Origin: a bacterium
GTDB lineage: Bacteria > Patescibacteriota > Minisyncoccia > UBA6257 > GWB1-50-10
Length of the DNA stretch: 41,589 nt
Direction of reading: 5' to 3'
Assembly: GCA_021814545.1 (NCBI GenBank)
Contig: JAKAID010000001.1
Location: 1 to 41,589 of the forward strand
Position numbers and translations under genes: made by a program. The stretch's first letter is position 1. Each line of letters begins with the position of its first letter. This document shows positions 10,024 through 20,600 of the stretch, piece by piece. The notes beneath the pieces were generated by a model. That model was not told the DNA's origin and searched no databases. It was given only the letters and a program-made list of their open reading frames with translations.

Positions 10024-10788
10024 ATGGCGAAACCTTACCTCTCACTCGTAGTTCCTGTACGCAATGAGGCGGCTTCGCTGTTGCAGTCGCTCATTGCGAT
10101 GGATTACGCGCTCTCGCTTGCGGAATATTCTTCGGAGCTCATTGTGGTCGATGACGGCTCGACTGATGCGACTCCGGAGATAAGCGAGCATTTTGAGAAA
10201 GTCATGAAGACGCTCCGTACGGTGCGGAAGAAGCGTGCCGAGGGGAGCGGGGCTGCCATCAAAACGGGAATGGCCGCCGCACGGGGGAATGTGCGTATGG
10301 TGCTCCCCACCCGGTGCCTTGGGTTTTTGGAGTCCCGGGGCGAAGTTATGGCGGCTCTCCGCGGCGGGGCGGGTTTTGTGGTCGGCACGCGGAACAGACC
10401 GTACTCACGCGAGCCTTTCGGCGCGGTGATGCGGAGGGTGTTCCGGAGCGCGGGCAACAGGCTCCTTTGTGGTAAGGAGCTCACAAAATTTTCCGATGTG
10501 TGTTTTGGCGCTTTTGCGATGCGCGAAGAGATAGCCGAATGGCTCTTTTCCTTCCCCGAGCTCTCGAACGGCCGCGAAGGCGCACTCGAACTTTTTGCGC
10601 TCGCTGAAGGTAATGGCGTTTCTATCACCGAACTTTCCTGCGAGCGCTGCGGGCTGTGTTCTTTTTGCGGGAGTATGGGGGAATGGCTCATGCTCTTTTT
10701 CCGCTCATTCCGCATCCGTTCGCGGCTGCGCGCCAAGCATTACTATCGCCTTCCGCAGAGTGGCTCGAACGCTGAAGTCGAGGTATGA
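10024..10788 (+). CDS. Glycosyltransferase family 2
   Basis: LSLVVPVRNEAASL...ELIVVDDGSTDATPEI. Confidence 0.85.
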   Translation: MAKPYLSLVVPVRNEAASLLQSLIAMDYALSLAEYSSELIVVDDGSTDATPEISEHFEKVMKTLRTVRKKRAEGSGAAIKTGMAAARGNVRMVLPTRCLGFLESRGEVMAALRGGAGFVVGTRNRPYSREPFGAVMRRVFRSAGNRLLCGKELTKFSDVCFGAFAMREEIAEWLFSFPELSNGREGALELFALAEGNGVSITELSCERCGLCSFCGSMGEWLMLFFRSFRIRSRLRAKHYYRLPQSGSNAEVEV

Positions 10789-10797
10789 TTCAAAGTA

Positions 10798-11535
10798 ATG
10801 GATAAGCTTATCATCGGCAATTGGAAGATGCGTCCCACGACGCGGGGCGAGGCGGAAGCGCTTGCTCGCGCGAGCGACGCAGCGGGCGTGGTTGTGGCGC
10901 CTCCCTTTCCTTTTCTCGATGTGGCGAGCCGTATCATTACGCGCGCCGCACTCGCCGTGCAAAATGTATTTTCTGAAGACCCTGAGGGCGGGGGCGCGTA
11001 TACCGGCGAGGTGTCATGCGCCATGGCGCGTGCGATGGGTGCACGGTATGCGATAATCGGGCACTCGGAGCGGAGGGAATATCTGCGTGAGAGTGATGCG
11101 ATGATAGCGAAAAAGGTTTCCGCCGCGATCGCGGCAGGACTTACCCCGGTGCTCTGCGTGGGGGAGAAAAAAGAAGTCCGCGACAAGGGGAGCGACGCCG
11201 CGCGCGTATTCGTGGAAACCCAGCTTCTTGCCGACCTCACCCTCATTCGAGGGTCCGCGGAAGTCATCGTTGCCTATGAGCCCGTATGGGCCATCGGCAC
11301 CGGCGACAATGCCACCCCCGAGGTTGCTTCCGCGATGAGCGAGATGATACGCACGACGGTCGCCAAAAATTTTCCCGCGCTCAACATACGTGTGCTCTAT
11401 GGAGGTTCGGTGAGCGAGGAGAATATCGCCAGTTTCGCCGCGGAGCGCCGCATCGACGGTTTTCTCGTGGGGGGGGCGAGCGCGAAGGCGGCGGAATTCG
11501 CGAAAATGATAACGACTGTGCGAGAACTTCAATAG
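10798..11535 (+). CDS. tpiA: Triose-phosphate isomerase
   Basis: IIGNWKM, IIGHSERREY, VIVAYEPVWAIGTG, LYGGSVSEENI, GFLVGGASA. Confidence 0.97.
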   Translation: MDKLIIGNWKMRPTTRGEAEALARASDAAGVVVAPPFPFLDVASRIITRAALAVQNVFSEDPEGGGAYTGEVSCAMARAMGARYAIIGHSERREYLRESDAMIAKKVSAAIAAGLTPVLCVGEKKEVRDKGSDAARVFVETQLLADLTLIRGSAEVIVAYEPVWAIGTGDNATPEVASAMSEMIRTTVAKNFPALNIRVLYGGSVSEENIASFAAERRIDGFLVGGASAKAAEFAKMITTVRELQ

Positions 11536-11537
11536 CC

Positions 11538-12299
11538 ATGCCGCGAGGACTCAAGCAATTTTTGTATGGGTTGCTCTACGTCGCTCTTGCGGCGCTTCTT
11601 GGTATTCTTGCGTGGCGCACGTTCTTTTTTGCGCCCGCGACGTGTACCGACAATATTCAAAACCAGGGCGAAGCGGGCGTTGATTGCGGCGGTCCCTGTA
11701 CGCCCTGCGAGATAAAAGCGCTCGCGCCGCTTCAGGTATTCACGCCTTACACGCTTTCGCTTTCCACGGGGCAGGCAATCGCGCTGTTTGCGGTCGCAAA
11801 TCCGAATAGCACCTATCATGCGGCGCGTTTTGCATATCACGTTGATGTGTTCGACCGGGGCGGCACGCGTATTGAGGCGTTTGACGGTACTGATTCGCTT
11901 TTTGCGGGAGAACGGAAATACATCATTGAGTCGCGCATCACTGCGCGAAGAAGCAATATCGGACGCATTGAAATTTCTTTGTCCAATCCGCAGTGGGAAT
12001 CCGTTGCGCAGTTCTCGGCGCCCACACTTTCGCTCTCGGGCGTTATGACCGAGATGTTGCCGCGCGGGAGTATCCGCGTGGCCGGCTCGGTCGCGAATAC
12101 GGGCGGGATTGCCGCGAGCAATGTACACGTGCTTGCTGTCGCATTCGATAAATATGGCGGGCGCATATTCGCCGCACAGAATGTTCTCACTTCGCTTGTG
12201 GGGTTTGAGAATGCATCGTTTACCATTCCCTTTCCCACCGACACTGTTTTCCAGAACATAGACACGGCAAGAACACAGGTATTTGTGAGCGGACAATGA
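11538..12299 (+). CDS. Membrane-anchored hypothetical protein with cysteine motif
   Basis: N-terminal TM then CTDNIQNQGEAGVDCGGPCTPC; start at 11538 inside the ORF. Confidence 0.75.
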   Translation: MPRGLKQFLYGLLYVALAALLGILAWRTFFFAPATCTDNIQNQGEAGVDCGGPCTPCEIKALAPLQVFTPYTLSLSTGQAIALFAVANPNSTYHAARFAYHVDVFDRGGTRIEAFDGTDSLFAGERKYIIESRITARRSNIGRIEISLSNPQWESVAQFSAPTLSLSGVMTEMLPRGSIRVAGSVANTGGIAASNVHVLAVAFDKYGGRIFAAQNVLTSLVGFENASFTIPFPTDTVFQNIDTARTQVFVSGQ

Positions 12300-13372
12300 T
12301 GCGAAGTTTGAGAAATTTTGATTGGGGCATCATCGCGGGTTTGTGCGTCCTCGCGGCGGCAAGCCTTGTTTCGCTCGCGAGCTCGAATATCGCGTTTTTT
12401 TGGCGCCAGATAGTCTGGTATGTCATAGGTTTTTTTATCATCATTGTTGGCAGCAGATTTGATTGGCGGTGGCTCGGGAGCCAGGGGTGGTTCCGCCAGG
12501 GCCTCTACTGGGTGAGCGTAGGACTGGTGCTGTTCTCCAATCTGCAGTCGGGGACCATTCGCGGAACGAAAAGCTGGATAAGTATTGCGGGCATTCAATT
12601 CGAGCCGGGCGAGCTTACGAAGCTCGCGCTTATCCTTATTTTTGCGGATTTTTTTGCGCGGCGGCACATCCACGCGTGGCGTGCGAAGAACATCATCACC
12701 TCATTTCTCTATGCCGCGCTTCCTGCAGGTCTCATTGCTATCCACCCCGACCTTGGGTCGGCGACCATCGTAATGTCGCTTTGGTTTGGATATATGCTCA
12801 TGAGCGGCGTTCATGTGAAGCGTTTTTTGCTCGGCGTGGGCGTTGTGGTCCTGGCGGCGGCGCTTATGTGGTCATTTTTCTTGAAACCCTACCAGCGTGA
12901 CCGCATAACGAGCTTCCTTTCTCCTGAGCGCGACCCGCTTGGCGTGAGTTATAACGTTATTCAGGCAAAAATCGCTATCGGTTCTGCAGGTTTTTGGGGC
13001 AAGGGGTTCATGATGGGCACCCAGACCCAGTTCAAATTTTTGCCTGAGTCCCAGACCGACTTTCTCTTTGCCGCGTTCGTAGAGGAGTGGGGATTTGTAG
13101 GGGGCATTCTTGTTCTCTTGACATTTCTTTTCATAGTGTATAGGCTCATATCAATTGGACTCAGAGCCCGCGATAATTATTTCAGACTAATAAGTTTGGG
13201 AGGGGGTCTGTTTTTTGTAGTCCATTTATTTATCAATGTAGGTGCGAATCTTGGTCTGCTGCCGGTGGCGGGCGTCACCCTCCCCTTTTTCAGCTACGGG
13301 GGATCGAACATCCTGACGTCCTCGATAATTTTAAGCATAATCCAACACATTAAACTTGAATCCTCAGCTTGA
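12296..13372 (+). CDS. rodA: RodA/FtsW/SpoVE-family SEDS protein
   Basis: Polytopic; GTKSWISIAGIQFEPGELTKLALIL, IHPDLGSATIV, LPESQTDFLFAAFVEEWGF, LPFFSYGGSN. Confidence 0.94.
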   Translation: MMRSLRNFDWGIIAGLCVLAAASLVSLASSNIAFFWRQIVWYVIGFFIIIVGSRFDWRWLGSQGWFRQGLYWVSVGLVLFSNLQSGTIRGTKSWISIAGIQFEPGELTKLALILIFADFFARRHIHAWRAKNIITSFLYAALPAGLIAIHPDLGSATIVMSLWFGYMLMSGVHVKRFLLGVGVVVLAAALMWSFFLKPYQRDRITSFLSPERDPLGVSYNVIQAKIAIGSAGFWGKGFMMGTQTQFKFLPESQTDFLFAAFVEEWGFVGGILVLLTFLFIVYRLISIGLRARDNYFRLISLGGGLFFVVHLFINVGANLGLLPVAGVTLPFFSYGGSNILTSSIILSIIQHIKLESSA

Positions 13373-14405
13373 ACAAAGAGGCAATTTAAGCACCGGGCTC
13401 CTCACTGCGTTAGGAGGAGCGTTGCTGCTCATCATTGTTACCGCATACTTTTTTTATGGTCTGCAACCCGCGGACCTGAACGGCCACCCCGCTGCGGGCG
13501 TGGCTGGTCCTGTTTTTGCGACGACCACATTTACCATCGCGAAGGGGGATGGCGTGCGCGATATCGGTGAACGCCTTCTTCAGGATTCGCTTATCAAGTC
13601 TCTTACCGTGTTTAAACTCTATTCGCTTGTGAGCGGCAAGGCGCAGAAGTTCCTCCCGGGTGCGTACGAGCTTTCACCCGCAATGAGCACGCCCGAGATA
13701 ATAACCGCGCTCACCACTCCGGGGAACAATGAGGTGCAGGTGACCATTCCCGAGGGCTCTACCGTGAAGGACATCGAGGCGATACTTACCGGTGCGGGCG
13801 TATGGAAGAAGGGCGCATCGTTCGGCGCTCCTACGAAAGAACTGCAGGCCGAGTATCCGTTCCTTGCGAGCGCAACCTCATTTGAAGGATTCTTGTTCCC
13901 GGATACCTATCGCATCGCGCTTGATGCGCCGCCTGAACGGCTCATAAGAATGTTCCTCGATAATTTTCAAATAAAAGCGTGGTCATTGCTCGAGGGCAAG
14001 CAGGGCTGGTACCAATCGCTTACGCTCGCCTCGCTTCTCGAACGTGAGATACCCGCATTTCCTGATAGGCAAATGGTCGCCGCGATACTCTTAAGGCGAA
14101 TGCGGATACGGATGCCCCTGCAGGTCGATGCGACAGTGAGCTACGCAAAGTGCGCGGGAGAGCTAAGGGATTGCGATGTGCTGAAGATAACGAAGACCGA
14201 TACGGCGATGAGTTCTCCTTACAATACCTATCAGCGGCTCGGATGGCCGCCCACGCCGATAGCGAACCCTGGACAAGCGGCGATACGCGCGGCGCTTGCT
14301 CCGAAAGATAATCCTTACCTCTACTATCTTTCAGCGAAGACTGGAGAGACCATGTTCTCGAAGACCTTGGAAGAACACAACAGCAAGCGAGCAAAGTACT
14401 TATAA
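13356..14405 (+). CDS. mltG: Endolytic transglycosylase MltG (YceG-like)
   Basis: VTIPEGSTVKDIEAIL, FEGFLFPDTYRI, LASLLEREI, LQVDATVSYA, YNTYQRLGWPPTPIANPGQAAIRAAL. TTG start overlaps rodA. Confidence 0.92.
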   Translation: MNPQLEQRGNLSTGLLTALGGALLLIIVTAYFFYGLQPADLNGHPAAGVAGPVFATTTFTIAKGDGVRDIGERLLQDSLIKSLTVFKLYSLVSGKAQKFLPGAYELSPAMSTPEIITALTTPGNNEVQVTIPEGSTVKDIEAILTGAGVWKKGASFGAPTKELQAEYPFLASATSFEGFLFPDTYRIALDAPPERLIRMFLDNFQIKAWSLLEGKQGWYQSLTLASLLEREIPAFPDRQMVAAILLRRMRIRMPLQVDATVSYAKCAGELRDCDVLKITKTDTAMSSPYNTYQRLGWPPTPIANPGQAAIRAALAPKDNPYLYYLSAKTGETMFSKTLEEHNSKRAKYL

Positions 14406-14415
14406 CCAACGCCCC

Positions 14416-17400
14416 ATGCATCAAAAAACAAAAATATTCACCAAATACAACGGTCCGAAGTTCGCCCAGCCGAACCTTATTGAGATTCAGCGTAATTCGT
14501 TCGACTGGTTCTTAAAGAAAGGCTTGCGTGAGCTTTTTGACGAGATATCTCCCATCCGCGACCACACGGGCAAGGAGCTTGAACTGAGCTTCCAGGATTA
14601 TAAATTCGATGCGCCTAAGTACACGGAGGAACAGGCCAAAGAAAAGGACCTTTCTTATGAGGCGTCGCTTCGCGTGAATTTAAAATTGGTGAACAAGGTT
14701 ACGAAGGAGGCGAACGTGCAGGAGGTGTATCTCGGCGATTTCCCGATGATGACGAAGCGGGGCACGTTCATTATCAGCGGCGTAGAGCGCGTGGTTATCT
14801 CGCAGCTCGTGCGTTCGCCTGGTGCGTATTTCACCGAGAACATTGCACGCGGAAGGAAACTTTTCGGCGCGAAGGTTATCCCGAACCGTGGCGTATGGCT
14901 TGAGTTCGAGACCGAGGCCGACGGCTTCATCGGCGTGCGTATTGACCGCAAGAGGAAAGCGCCCGTGACGCAGCTCCTGCGCATATTTGGCTTCGCTTCG
15001 ACCGAAGAGATGCAGAAGGAATTCGCCGATGTGGATACTGGTGAAATTAAATTCATCCAGGCAACGCTCAAAAAAGATGATGCGGAGAGCGCCGACGATG
15101 CGTTTGTGAGCATTCACCACAGGCTTCGCCCGGGCGACCTTACGACCGCAGAAAATGCGAAGTCGCTCATTGAGGGCATGTTTTTCCGTTTTGACCGTTA
15201 TGATTTGAGCCCCGTGGGCCGGTTCAAGATGAATCAGCGCCTCGGCATTACGAAGAAAGAAGGCGGTCTTCTTGATAAAGATGACGTTATCGCCATTTTG
15301 AAGGAGATTATCCGTTTGAATAATAGTCTCAATGCGGAGGCTGATGATATCGACCATCTTGGCAACCGCCGCGTGCGCGCGGTGGGTGAGCTTATTCAGT
15401 TGCGCCTGCGCGTGGGATTTGCGCGTTTGCGCCGTGGCGTACAGGACAGGATGTCGACGCTCGAGCGCCGTTCGCTCCAGCCGGTGCAGCTTGTGAACTA
15501 CAAATTGTTGACCGCAGTGGTGCGCGACTTCTTCCAGGCATCGCAGCTCTCGCAGTTCATGGACCAGGTGAATCCGCTCGCAGAACTCGAGCACAAGCGC
15601 CGTCTCTCGGCGATGGGCCCGGGCGGCTTGACCCGCGAACGCGCCGGCTTCGAGGTGCGTGACGTGCACTCCTCGTTCTATGGACGCATCTGTCCTATTC
15701 AGACGCCGGAAGGCGCGAACATCGGTCTTGTGAGCTATCTCTCGAACTATGCTCGTTTGAACGAACTTGGATTCATCGAGACCCCGTACTTCAAGGTGAA
15801 GAACGGCGTCGTGACCTCAAGCGTGGTGTGGCTCGATGCGATAGAGGAAGAAAAATACACTATCGCACAGGCCGACCTTAAAACCGATGAGAAGGGCTAC
15901 ATCGTTGATGATGTGGTGGCGGCGCGCGTAAAAGGCGAGCCGGGCACCTGCAAGCGCGAGGACGTTGATTGCATCGACGTGTCCGCGAACCAGTTCACTT
16001 CGGTCGCGACTTCGCTCATTCCGTTCCTCGAGCACGATGATGCAAGCCGCGCGCTCATGGGTTCGAACATGCAGAGGCAGGGCACTCCCTCCATCGTTCC
16101 GGATGCGCCGCTTGTCGGCACCGGCCAGGAGGACCGTGCCGCGCATGATTCCGAGCAGGTCATCCTCGCAGAGGAGGACGGCGCGGTAGTTGAGGCGGAC
16201 AGCGAGGCGGTTTCAGTGAAGGGCGCTTCGGGCGTGAAAAAATATCCGATTTTGAAATTCGTGCGCTCGAACCAGTCAACCTGTCTCTCGCAACGCCCTA
16301 TTGTTGCGGTAGGCGACAAGGTAAAGAAAGGTGACATTTTAGCCGATGGTCCCGCGACCCAGAACGGCGTGCTGAGCTTGGGGCAGAACCTCCTCGTTGC
16401 CTTCATCCCGTGGCGCGGCGGTAACTTCGAAGACGCCATCATTCTCTCGGAGCGCGTGGCGCGTGATGACCGGTTCACCTCTATCCACATCGAGACCTTC
16501 GTGTGTTCGGTGCGTGATACGAAGCTTGGTCCCGAGATAACGACCCCTGATATCCCGAACGTTTCGGAAGATAAATTGAGGAACCTCGACGAGGAGGGTA
16601 TCGTGCGCATCGGTGCGGAAGTCCGCCCCGGCGACATTTTGGTGGGTAAAATCTCTCCGAAAGGCGAGTCAGAATTAAGCTCCGAGGAGCGCCTCCTTCG
16701 CGCCATCTTCGGCGAGAAGGCGCGCGACGTGAAGGATACTTCGCTTACGCTCCCGCACGGCAAGAACGGCCGCATCATTGGCATCAAGATATTCTCGCGC
16801 GAGAAAGGCGATAAGCTTGAGCCCGGCATCATTAAGAAAATCCAGGTTGAGGTGGCGCAGCTCCGCAAGGTGCGCGCGGGCGATAAGCTCGCCGGCCGCC
16901 ACGGCAACAAGGGTGTTATTTCATCCATTCGCCCTATGGCAGATATGCCGTATCTCGCGGATGGCCGCCCGGTGGATATCGTCTTGAACCCGCTCGGCGT
17001 CGTGTCTCGTATGAACATCGGTCAGATACTTGAGACGCACCTTGGTTTTGCTGCGGAGAAGCTTGGTTATCGCGCTATCGTTCCGAACTTCGTCGGCGGT
17101 GACGAGGACGTTATTCGCGAAGAGTTGAAGAAGGCGGACCTTCCAGAATCAGGCAAGGTAACGCTCCACGACGGCATCACGGGCGAGCCGTTCCGGGCCC
17201 CCATCACGGTTGGTTACATCTACATGATGAAGCTGAACCATCTCGTGGAAGATAAAATTCACATGCGTTCTACGGGCCCATACTCGCTTATCACCCAGCA
17301 GCCGCTTGGCGGTAAAGCGCAGCTCGGCGGCCAGCGCTTCGGTGAAATGGAGGTGTGGGCGCTCGAGGGGTATGGTTCCGCACATACGCTTCAGGAAATG

Positions 17401-17625
17401 CTCACTATCAAATCTGACGATGTGCTTGGTCGTTCGGCAGCGTTCGAGGCCATCATTCGCGGTACCGAGATAAAGAAGCCGAACGTACCCGCATCATTTA
17501 ACGTGCTCGTGAGCGAGTTGAAATCATTGGGTTTGAATGTTGCGCACGATGGCGTGACTGATGGCGGCGGCGGCGGTGGGAAGCGCAAGGCAACGGTCGA
17601 GGCAGCGGGAGAAACCGAAGAATAA
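14416..17625 (+). CDS. rpoB: DNA-directed RNA polymerase subunit beta
   Basis: QLSQFMDQVNPLAELEHKRRLSAMGPGGLTRERAGFEVRDVH; GDKLAGRHGNKGVIS; start at 14416 inside the ORF. Confidence 0.98.
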   Translation: MHQKTKIFTKYNGPKFAQPNLIEIQRNSFDWFLKKGLRELFDEISPIRDHTGKELELSFQDYKFDAPKYTEEQAKEKDLSYEASLRVNLKLVNKVTKEANVQEVYLGDFPMMTKRGTFIISGVERVVISQLVRSPGAYFTENIARGRKLFGAKVIPNRGVWLEFETEADGFIGVRIDRKRKAPVTQLLRIFGFASTEEMQKEFADVDTGEIKFIQATLKKDDAESADDAFVSIHHRLRPGDLTTAENAKSLIEGMFFRFDRYDLSPVGRFKMNQRLGITKKEGGLLDKDDVIAILKEIIRLNNSLNAEADDIDHLGNRRVRAVGELIQLRLRVGFARLRRGVQDRMSTLERRSLQPVQLVNYKLLTAVVRDFFQASQLSQFMDQVNPLAELEHKRRLSAMGPGGLTRERAGFEVRDVHSSFYGRICPIQTPEGANIGLVSYLSNYARLNELGFIETPYFKVKNGVVTSSVVWLDAIEEEKYTIAQADLKTDEKGYIVDDVVAARVKGEPGTCKREDVDCIDVSANQFTSVATSLIPFLEHDDASRALMGSNMQRQGTPSIVPDAPLVGTGQEDRAAHDSEQVILAEEDGAVVEADSEAVSVKGASGVKKYPILKFVRSNQSTCLSQRPIVAVGDKVKKGDILADGPATQNGVLSLGQNLLVAFIPWRGGNFEDAIILSERVARDDRFTSIHIETFVCSVRDTKLGPEITTPDIPNVSEDKLRNLDEEGIVRIGAEVRPGDILVGKISPKGESELSSEERLLRAIFGEKARDVKDTSLTLPHGKNGRIIGIKIFSREKGDKLEPGIIKKIQVEVAQLRKVRAGDKLAGRHGNKGVISSIRPMADMPYLADGRPVDIVLNPLGVVSRMNIGQILETHLGFAAEKLGYRAIVPNFVGGDEDVIREELKKADLPESGKVTLHDGITGEPFRAPITVGYIYMMKLNHLVEDKIHMRSTGPYSLITQQPLGGKAQLGGQRFGEMEVWALEGYGSAHTLQEMLTIKSDDVLGRSAAFEAIIRGTEIKKPNVPASFNVLVSELKSLGLNVAHDGVTDGGGGGGKRKATVEAAGETEE

Positions 17626-17630
17626 CGAAC

Positions 17631-20600
17631 ATGGATAAAAATTTAGACATAACGAATATCTCGGTACGCCTCGCTTCTCCTGACGAGATATTGAACTGGT
17701 CCTATGGCGAGGTTACAAAGCCGGAAACATTGAACTACCGGACGCAGCGCCCCGAAAAGGACGGCTTGTTCTCCGAGCGCATTTTCGGTCCCACGAAGGA
17801 TTACGAATGCTATTGCGGAAAGTACAAGAAGGTCCGCTATAAGGATGTTGTCTGCGAAAAATGTGGCGTTGAAGTGACACGTGCCATTGTGCGCCGTGAG
17901 CGCATGGGCCACATCACGCTCGCGGCCCCCGTCGCGCACATTTGGTTCCTCCGCACGGTGCCCTCAAAGCTCGGACTTCTCCTCGATATTGCCGTGTCGA
18001 AACTCGAGAAAGTCGTTTACTACGCGGCATTCATCGTAACGGCGGTGCACGACGAGAACAGAAAGCGTGCTTTAGAGACGCTCCAGAAGGAATTCAAGAC
18101 CTTAAAGAGCGAGAAAGGGCAGGACCTCAAATCGATCGAAGAGAGCGCAGAGAACCTGAAGCAGATATTGATGACGCTCCGTCCTGGTCTCATTTTGACC
18201 GAGAGCGAGTATTTCAGTTTGGCAGAGAGGTTCGGCGATGTGTTCGAGGCGGACCGCGGCGCGGGTGCGTTGCGGAAAATCCTCGAGCAGCTTGACCTTA
18301 AAGTGCTCGTGCGCCGCTTGAAGAAAGAGCTCGAGGAGGTGCGTGATGAAAATCGTTTGAAGCGCGCGCTTCGCCGCTTGAAGCTTGCGCAGTCGTTCCT
18401 TGATGCGGGCATTCGTCCAGAGTGGATGATTATGACCATTCTTCCGGTGCTCCCCCCCGAGTTGCGCCCCATGGTGCCGCTCGAGGGCGGCCGCTACGCG
18501 ACCGCGGACTTGAATGACCTCTATCGTCGTGTCATCAACCGCAACAACCGTCTGAAGAAGCTCATGGAGCTTCGCAGCCCCGAAGTCATTATTACGAACG
18601 AGAAGCGTATGCTCCAGGAAGCGGTGGATGCGCTCATCGACAACACCGCACGCGCAGGGAGCCAGCTACTCTCGACGCGGCGCAGGCCGCTCCGCTCGCT
18701 CGCGGACATGTTGAAGGGCAAGCAGGGGCGTTTCCGCCAGAACCTTCTCGGCAAGCGCGTGGACTACTCCGCACGCTCTGTGATCGTGGTGGGTCCGGAC
18801 CTCAAGCTCGACGAGTGCGGTCTTCCGAAAAACATGGCGCTCGAGCTTTTCCGGCATTTCGTTATCAATAAAATCATCGAACGTGGTTTAGCGTTCAACA
18901 TTAAGCAGGCGAACCGGTTCATCGAGCAAGGCTCTCCCGAAGTATGGGCCATCCTCGAAGAAGTCATTAAGAACAAGCGCGTGCTCTTGAACCGTGCGCC
19001 GACGTTGCACCGCCTTGGCATCCAGGCGTTCAAGCCGTTGCTTACCGAGGACCTTGCTATCCGCATTCCGCCGCTCGTGTGTACCGCCTTTAACGCGGAC
19101 TTCGACGGCGACCAGATGGCAGTCCACTTGCCGCTCACTGCCGAAGCGCAGTATGAGGCGAGCGAAATAATGAATGCTTCGAGGAACTTGTTGAAGCCCT
19201 CGAGCGGCGACCCTATCGTTTCTCCGACGCAGGACATGGTGCTTGGCGCCTACTTCTTGACGCACCTTGTTGAAGGCACAAAGGGTGAGGGGAAGGTGTT
19301 CGCGCACATGGCAGAGGCGATGTTCGCCTACGAGACTGGCCACATCGACATCAATGCGAAGATAAAAGCACCGGTCAATGGCGTGCTTACCGAAACTTCG
19401 CTCGGCCGTCTTATCTTCAACAGCGTACTGCCGGCAGATTTCGAGTTCGTGAACGCGCAACTTGGCAAAAAGGAGCTTCCGAAGCTTGTCGCAAAGATCG
19501 TGGAGAAATACGGTCTTGAGGAGGCAGGCGCGTACATCAACGCTATTAAGGACCTCGGTTACGCCTATGCGACTGTTTCTGCGATAACGTGGAGCGTCAA
19601 CGACATGGTGGCGCCCCCTGAAAAGAAAGCGGTGATAAAAGAAGCGGAGGCGCGTGTGGCGGAGATAGAAAGCCAGTATAATGACGGCTTGCTCACCGCA
19701 AAGGAGCGCCGCGCAAAGATCATCGAGATATGGGATGAGACCCGCGAGAAAGTTACGAAGCTTATTCCTGCCTCGTTCAAGGAAGGGAATCCGGTGTACA
19801 CCATCATTGATTCGGGTGCGCGCGGCAGCTGGCAACAGCCTGCACAGATGATGGGCATGAAAGGCTTGGTCATCAATCCGCAGGGCGAGACGATCGAGCT
19901 TCCGGTGAAGTCTTCCTTCAAAGAAGGGTTCAGCGTTATCGAATATTTCAGCTCGACGCACGGTGCGCGTAAAGGTACGACCGATACCGCATTGAAGACC
20001 GCGACCGCAGGTTACCTCACCCGCCGCTTGGTGGATGTGGCGCAGGACCTTATTATCCGCGAGGACGATTGCGGCGCCGAGGAGGGAATTACCCTGGTGC
20101 GTACGGAAGGCGATGCATATGGATATGCGTTCGGCGACAGGCTCTTTTCGCGTGTGAGCCTCGAGAACATTCGCATCGACCGCAAGCTTGTTGTGGAGGC
20201 GGGCGAGGTCATCTCGCGCGATGCCGCAAAGGCTATCCAGGATTCGAAGATAGAAAAGGTAGTCGTGCGCTCGCCCATTTCTTGCCGTTCGACGACCGGA
20301 ATTTGCGCGAAGTGTTATGGCCTCGACCTTACGAAGAACAAGCTTGTCGAGTCGGGCACTGCGGTCGGTATTATTGCCGCGCAGTCCATCGGCGAGCCGG
20401 GCACGCAGCTTACCATGAAAACCTTCCACGTCGGAGGTATCACCGGCGTCGATATCACGCACGGTCTTCCCCGCGTAGAGGAGGTGTTCGAGGCGCGTCC
20501 GCCGAAAGGCAAGGCGCCGCTCGCGAAAGCTGATGGCATCGTTGATGCCATCACGGAGAAGGGCCTTGCGCGCGTTATTACTGTGAAGAAGTCCGGCCCC

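Noticed and set aside
14680-17018. Long minus-strand ORFs (329 aa, 373 aa) opposite rpoB
   Set aside because: Antisense shadows of rpoB; composition Arg/His/Ser-rich with no domain signature.
18888-20462. 524-aa ORF on the minus strand inside rpoC
   Set aside because: Antisense to a clear rpoC reading frame; GC-rich codons leave the opposite strand open. No recognisable family.
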